Shown here: positions 7,873-10,385 of the stretch, one piece after another
Layout of the letters: each line of letters begins with the position of its first letter
Numbering within the stretch: position 1 is the stretch's first letter
From: Bremia lactucae
Taxonomy: Eukaryota > Oomycota > Peronosporomycetes > Peronosporales > Peronosporaceae
Assembly (NCBI RefSeq): GCF_004359215.1
Contig: NC_090625.1
Coordinates: 1,814,001-1,824,385 of the forward strand
DNA length: 10,385 nucleotides
Reading direction: 5' to 3'
Notes under the pieces: model-generated
What the model saw: the letters and a program-made list of their open reading frames with translations, nothing else
Databases searched by the model: none
Told to the model about the DNA's origin: nothing
Program-made: the position numbers and the translations under genes

Positions 7873-8325
7873 TGTAACGGGGAACTACAACTTGTACTGC
7901 TTCAGTACAAGTCCACTTATCACTGCTTCAGTTGCGAGTGGTGCCTTACTTTATTTCACATACACTAGTACGTGCAGAGGAAGACTCCTTTTTAAGACAG
8001 CTAGCTTAAAGAGGGTTAAATGAAAACTGTATTAATATAATTAAGTTTCTCTTCTTTCTATCTGTTAACGCTAAATTAATTATAAACTAATACTAAACAT
8101 GCAATTGAAATCCTAACTTATCTTATCTGTCTCTCTCTTTTGCTTACATCTACAGTTGATTAGTCTGCGGGATAAATAGATATAATGGTCTATACCTATT
8201 CATGGATAAGATTTCTGAACATTACTATATAAAGTAATATCCTCCAAATATTATCTACCTTTTAGATAATATATTATTTAACAACCTTTAAGTGTTAATT
8301 TCATGTAACGATACACCCCGTTACA
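7873..8325 (-). repeat. LTR-1: 3' LTR of the copy B element (453 bp)
   Basis: This AT-rich segment has perfect 10-bp terminal inverted repeats, TGTAACGGGG (7873-7882) and CCCCGTTACA (8316-8325). Because the ends are symmetrical, polarity comes from context. On the minus strand a polypurine tract sits four bases before 8325, and the integrase and chromodomain of copy B lie upstream in the same orientation, so it is a 3' LTR. The first 22 bases also fold (TGTAACG, 8-base loop, CGTTACA; 8304-8325). Further perfect hairpins are ACTTGTACTG/CAGTACAAGT with a 3-base loop (7890-7912) and ATATTATCTA/TAGATAATAT (8248-8272). No PBS follows at 7872, which supports a downstream LTR edge. Confidence 0.72.
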
Positions 8326-8328
8326 TCA

Positions 8329-8338
8329 CCCCTCCCTT
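8329..8338 (-). other. polypurine tract of the copy B element
   Basis: The minus strand reads AAGGGAGGGG, then TGA, then a T-initial LTR start TGTAACGGGG (8325). A purine run just before the 3' LTR is where plus-strand DNA synthesis is primed in LTR retrotransposons. It fixes the orientation of LTR-1. Confidence 0.7.
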
Positions 8339-8370
8339 AAACGACAATCACTATGACTGTCATTGGATGG

Positions 8371-9441
8371 AGTGGTCACTATGTGACCACTTAATTTAAA
8401 AAATGATGCTGATTGGTCAGAACCATCATTTTATATTCCATCGCATGAAGAACGAATTCATGCGGGGTGTGTATAGTGCTGCGCCTTCGGCTGCGGTTCG
8501 TGCAGCCGCGGGTGACGCACTGTTATCTCTTGCGGCAGACGGAACGTCTGCCTTATTATCTTCCACTCGCGCAACACTAGATGTTGCGGGTGCGCGTGGT
8601 GATTCACCACGTGAATACGACCCCTCTTTAAAGGTCGACTACGAATGCGAGTCGAACGAAACGGCCGACTCGGGGAGAATAGAACAATCGCCTGATAGAC
8701 GTCAGGCGGCTGACTATCAGCCTTCGAATGAGAGGGCTCATTCTGATAGATGAGTTAATAGTCTATTTTGGTTCCGACGATGAGGATGATCTCTTATCGC
8801 CCGTTCCGTCTCCCGAACGGTCACCTGCACCTGTTTCTGTGCAAGGTGATGACGATGGCGTAAGCCATCGTAATAAACGTTCTTGTGGTACCCCTCCTTC
8901 AGTGGGTACCACTCAGGGGAGTATAGACAATAGAATGTCTCATCTCGCCCCTGAAAAGAAGCCGTGGCTTTTGCCAGAACGGCTAATCAATAGCTTGTCT
9001 GAAGAGACTTCTCCTCACAATAAATATATATAATTTATTGCGACAAAGGAACATGGTCTTGATTCCAGAGCGAAGAACTTTTGCGCAGATGAAAATTTGT
9101 TATCTCGATGCTTTTCTTAAGCATCGATGGTTTAGTGACAACAATAAGCGAGATAAGGTCTCGCTTATGCAAGCCTGGAGCGCGTTCATTCGCAATGTCA
9201 AAGACATTGGACGCGAAGCCTGGCTTCAAAAACTTAACGCGAAGCGCTTTAAGTTTGAGAAACGAACTCCAACCGGTGCACAAGTACAAATTGCATCAGT
9301 TGTCACGTGAGGCTGGGCTTCCATGCCTCACGTGGGGTGATCCCTGTCGGTGTTGTGTCGACAACATGAAGAGGGTAAAAGGGAATGTCTATTCCCTTTC
9401 TTAGCCCTGGGGAAGGGATCGATTGCATAACGTCAATCGAT
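8371..9441. repeat. dense array of perfect short hairpins
   Basis: At least eleven perfect inverted repeats with 8-10 bp arms and loops of 11 bases or fewer occur here. Spans are 8371-8391 (9 bp), 8442-8464 (8), 8534-8552 (8), 8852-8871 (8), 8885-8912 (9), 9018-9040 (8), 9105-9127 (9), 9144-9168 (10), 9304-9334 (10), 9378-9399 (9) and 9418-9441 (8). An AAAATGATG/CATCATTTT pair (8400-8432) has a 15-base loop that itself folds (CTGA/TCAG). Many 6-7 bp stems fill the gaps, such as 8570-8588, 8595-8611 and 8689-8708. The arms differ in sequence from one another, so this is neither a CRISPR array nor a satellite. Function is unknown. Confidence 0.75.
8403..9404 (+). pseudogene. antisense ORF between pol and the 3' LTR of copy B (unknown protein, frameshifted)
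   Basis: On the strand opposite to copy B, consecutive long open pieces abut: 8403-8753, about 8754-9033, 9038-9310 and 9311-9404. Joined in order they would form a protein of about 330 residues broken by three frame changes. The start is placed at ATG 8403; the ATG at 8445 (MKNEFMRGVYSAAPSAAVRA) is an alternative. Features in order: an Ala/Leu-rich segment (AAAGDALLSLAADGTSALLS), an acidic Pro/Ser segment (FGSDDEDDLLSPVPSPERSP), then a basic aromatic segment (LDAFLKHRWFSDNNKRDKVS; WLQKLNAKRFKFEKRT) and a Cys-containing end (CLTWGDPCRCCVDNMKRVKG). I recognise no family. It ends at TAG 9402-9404, 37 bases from the pol stop on the other strand, and begins about 65 bases from the polypurine tract, so it fills that slot. 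It could be an antisense accessory gene, or chance openness in hairpin-rich DNA. Confidence 0.45.
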
Positions 9442-9760
9442 TTACAAGCGCCAGGGGTGCTTGTTTTCCGATGGGCCTTCTAAAACCATCGGATGGGTCT
9501 CGTCATACTGACGGACGAGGCCTCTATGTCAGCAACCAGGAGGGAACGAGGCTCCCAACTGTCATGTGGAGGTGGATAACCACGCCAGCGAACAAGATAA
9601 CTCGTTCGCTGCCCCTTCACATCCCGGTGGTTCTTGGATACGTTCCACAAGGAAACGTTGACCACCCTGGGAGTCCACCAATGGTTGTGGTGGAGGAAGG
9701 AAAATTAGATCCGAACCGTGTGTCAGATCTTATGTCGAGGATCGACATAATCGATCACTT
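9442..9760 (-). pseudogene. chromodomain and end of pol (copy B)
   Basis: This is the C-terminal end of copy B pol. The minus strand shows the linker end PPPPQPLVDSQGGQRFLVERIQ, an added A that shifts the frame, then NHRDVKGQRTSYLVRWRGY with PPPHDSWEPRSLLVADIE, a 1-base loss near 9510, and LVRQYDETHPMVLEGPSENK ending at TAA 9444-9442. Conserved aromatic and Trp positions of the chromodomain (YLVRW...W) are present. The Lys codon that became TAG in copy A is intact here. Pol therefore ends soon after the chromodomain in this copy, the shorter and more usual arrangement. The polypurine tract lies about 1.1 kb further on. Confidence 0.82.
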
Positions 9761-10385
9761 CCTCCATGATTGTGAGGAGGGGCTTGACCACAATCGCGGC
9801 AAGCGTCGCTCGTAAGAGCAGACGGTGCAGGCTCACCATATCGAGCGGTTGGAAGACCGTTCGAAGGTGCGTACTCCATGTTGAAGTACGAACGGAATAT
9901 CAGGCTGTTCGTGATGAGCTGTCGTCAGCTCATCGCAGTTTCGAGGATATATTCGGAACCGGTATGAGGAACTCCAAGTTCAACATGAGAATCAGGTTTG
10001 CGATCACAAGAATCTTTTAGGGATTCTTAAAAGGGGTGGTCAGATCCGTCTTCGGAAGAAGCCGCGTACTGATGAAATGGGCGGAGCCGACCAACGTAAA
10101 ACGTAGTATGCGAACGCATCCTACGTGGCAATTCTATTGTGTACGCATTGCCTCTGCGACGCAGTACACGGTAGGCCCAATGAACTTGGGTAGTAGTTTC
10201 CTGCTACTCACATTAGTGACTAAACGCTTCGGTAAGTTTACCGTAGAGAGTAGCACTAGATCATTAATTTTGAATGAATGAACATTTGCTCTTCCATGTT
10301 TGTCTGCATTCCGTTTCTGTCGGTCCACTGCGTTAGCAATGGAATCCTGAACGAAACGGATTATTGATTCTCGAGTTAGCAGAAA
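9478..10385 (-). repeat. long inverted repeat, right arm (copy B integrase-chromodomain)
   Basis: This is the partner of 1671-2567, in reverse complement. Its outer end lies at or beyond the window edge. Differences include a 1-base deletion at the GPY/F motif and the Lys codon that is TAG in the left arm. Confidence 0.85.
9761..10385 (-). pseudogene. gypsy integrase C-terminal domain and linker (copy B, truncated by the window)
   Basis: Open from the right edge of the window, the minus strand reads FLLTRESIIRFVQDSIANAV, then DRQKRNADKHGRANVHSFKI and KLLPKFIGP. There a 1-base deletion relative to copy A shifts the frame (TVYCVAEAMRTQ, stop at 10136-10134). In another frame the GPY/F continuation is still readable: RRRGNAYTIELP and TTFYVGRLRPFHQYA. 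The following linker has several indels and stops. The domain is the same as in copy A at 1671-2360, in inverted orientation. Catalytic and zinc-binding parts of integrase would lie beyond 10385. Confidence 0.82.

Noticed and set aside
7047..8325. One single LTR of about 1.28 kb
   Set aside because: Two separate pairs of TGTAA/TTACA ends (7047-7538 and 7873-8325) explain the PBS and polypurine tract better, and the two parts differ in composition.
7873..8325. Small DNA transposon (MITE) with 10-bp terminal inverted repeats
   Set aside because: No target duplication is seen (left flank AAGTT, right flank TCACC), and a polypurine tract plus integrase and chromodomain in matching orientation point to a 3' LTR.
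8371..9441. CRISPR array
   Set aside because: The inverted repeats all differ in sequence and no direct repeat of constant length is present.
8326..9815. Gag of a plus-strand gypsy element with 7873-8325 as its 5' LTR
   Set aside because: No TGG-type primer binding site follows 8325, no zinc knuckle is seen, and the overlapping region is unmistakably integrase and chromodomain on the minus strand. Not fully excluded.

Overview
This window looks like repeat-rich nuclear DNA of a eukaryote, built almost entirely from decayed Ty3/gypsy LTR retrotransposons. I see no host gene, rRNA, tRNA, CRISPR array or bacterial-style operon. The Gag, protease, reverse transcriptase, integrase GPY/F and chromodomain sequences, together with LTRs starting TGTAACGGG, remind me of gypsy chromoviruses of oomycetes (Phytophthora and downy mildews). 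That placement is an inference from memory, not a search. A run of exactly 100 N (1364-1463) marks a scaffold gap, so order and orientation across it are not guaranteed.

Layout. 1-1363 (minus): the 3' part of a gag and the start of pol (protease plus linker), overlapping in the -1 frame with a textbook slippery site and stem-loop. 1590-3061 (plus): the 3' end of another pol, with integrase C-terminus (GPY/F), linker, chromodomain and an unusual C-terminal extension ('copy A'). 3062-3657: unassigned DNA. 3658-6990 (minus): a gag-pro-RT-RNase H pseudogene ('copy 2'), cut off early in RNase H; its 5' primer binding site (7027-7044) and LTR-2 (7047-7538) lie just upstream. 7539-7872: AT-rich spacer. 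7873-8325 (minus): LTR-1, preceded by a polypurine tract (8329-8338). 8403-9404 (plus): a broken ORF antisense to the element that owns LTR-1. 9442-10385 (minus): chromodomain and integrase C-terminus of that element ('copy B'). Copies A and B form a ~0.9 kb inverted repeat; the two gag-pro copies form a ~1.4 kb direct repeat.

How it fits together. Read on the minus strand, copy B ends in the expected order: integrase, chromodomain, stop, polypurine tract, 3' LTR. An antisense reading frame lies tail-to-tail in the slot between the pol stop and the polypurine tract. Copy 2 starts in the expected order: LTR, PBS, Gag, protease, RT, RNase H. No element is complete and nearly every protein is broken by stops or frameshifts.

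Most worth a second look: (i) the -1 frameshift cassette at 1032-1071; (ii) the exceptional density of perfect short hairpins in LTRs and coding parts, densest at 8371-9441; (iii) the antisense ORF between pol and the 3' LTR; (iv) a 22-residue tandem repeat in the protease-RT linker, present in three units in one copy and four in the other.
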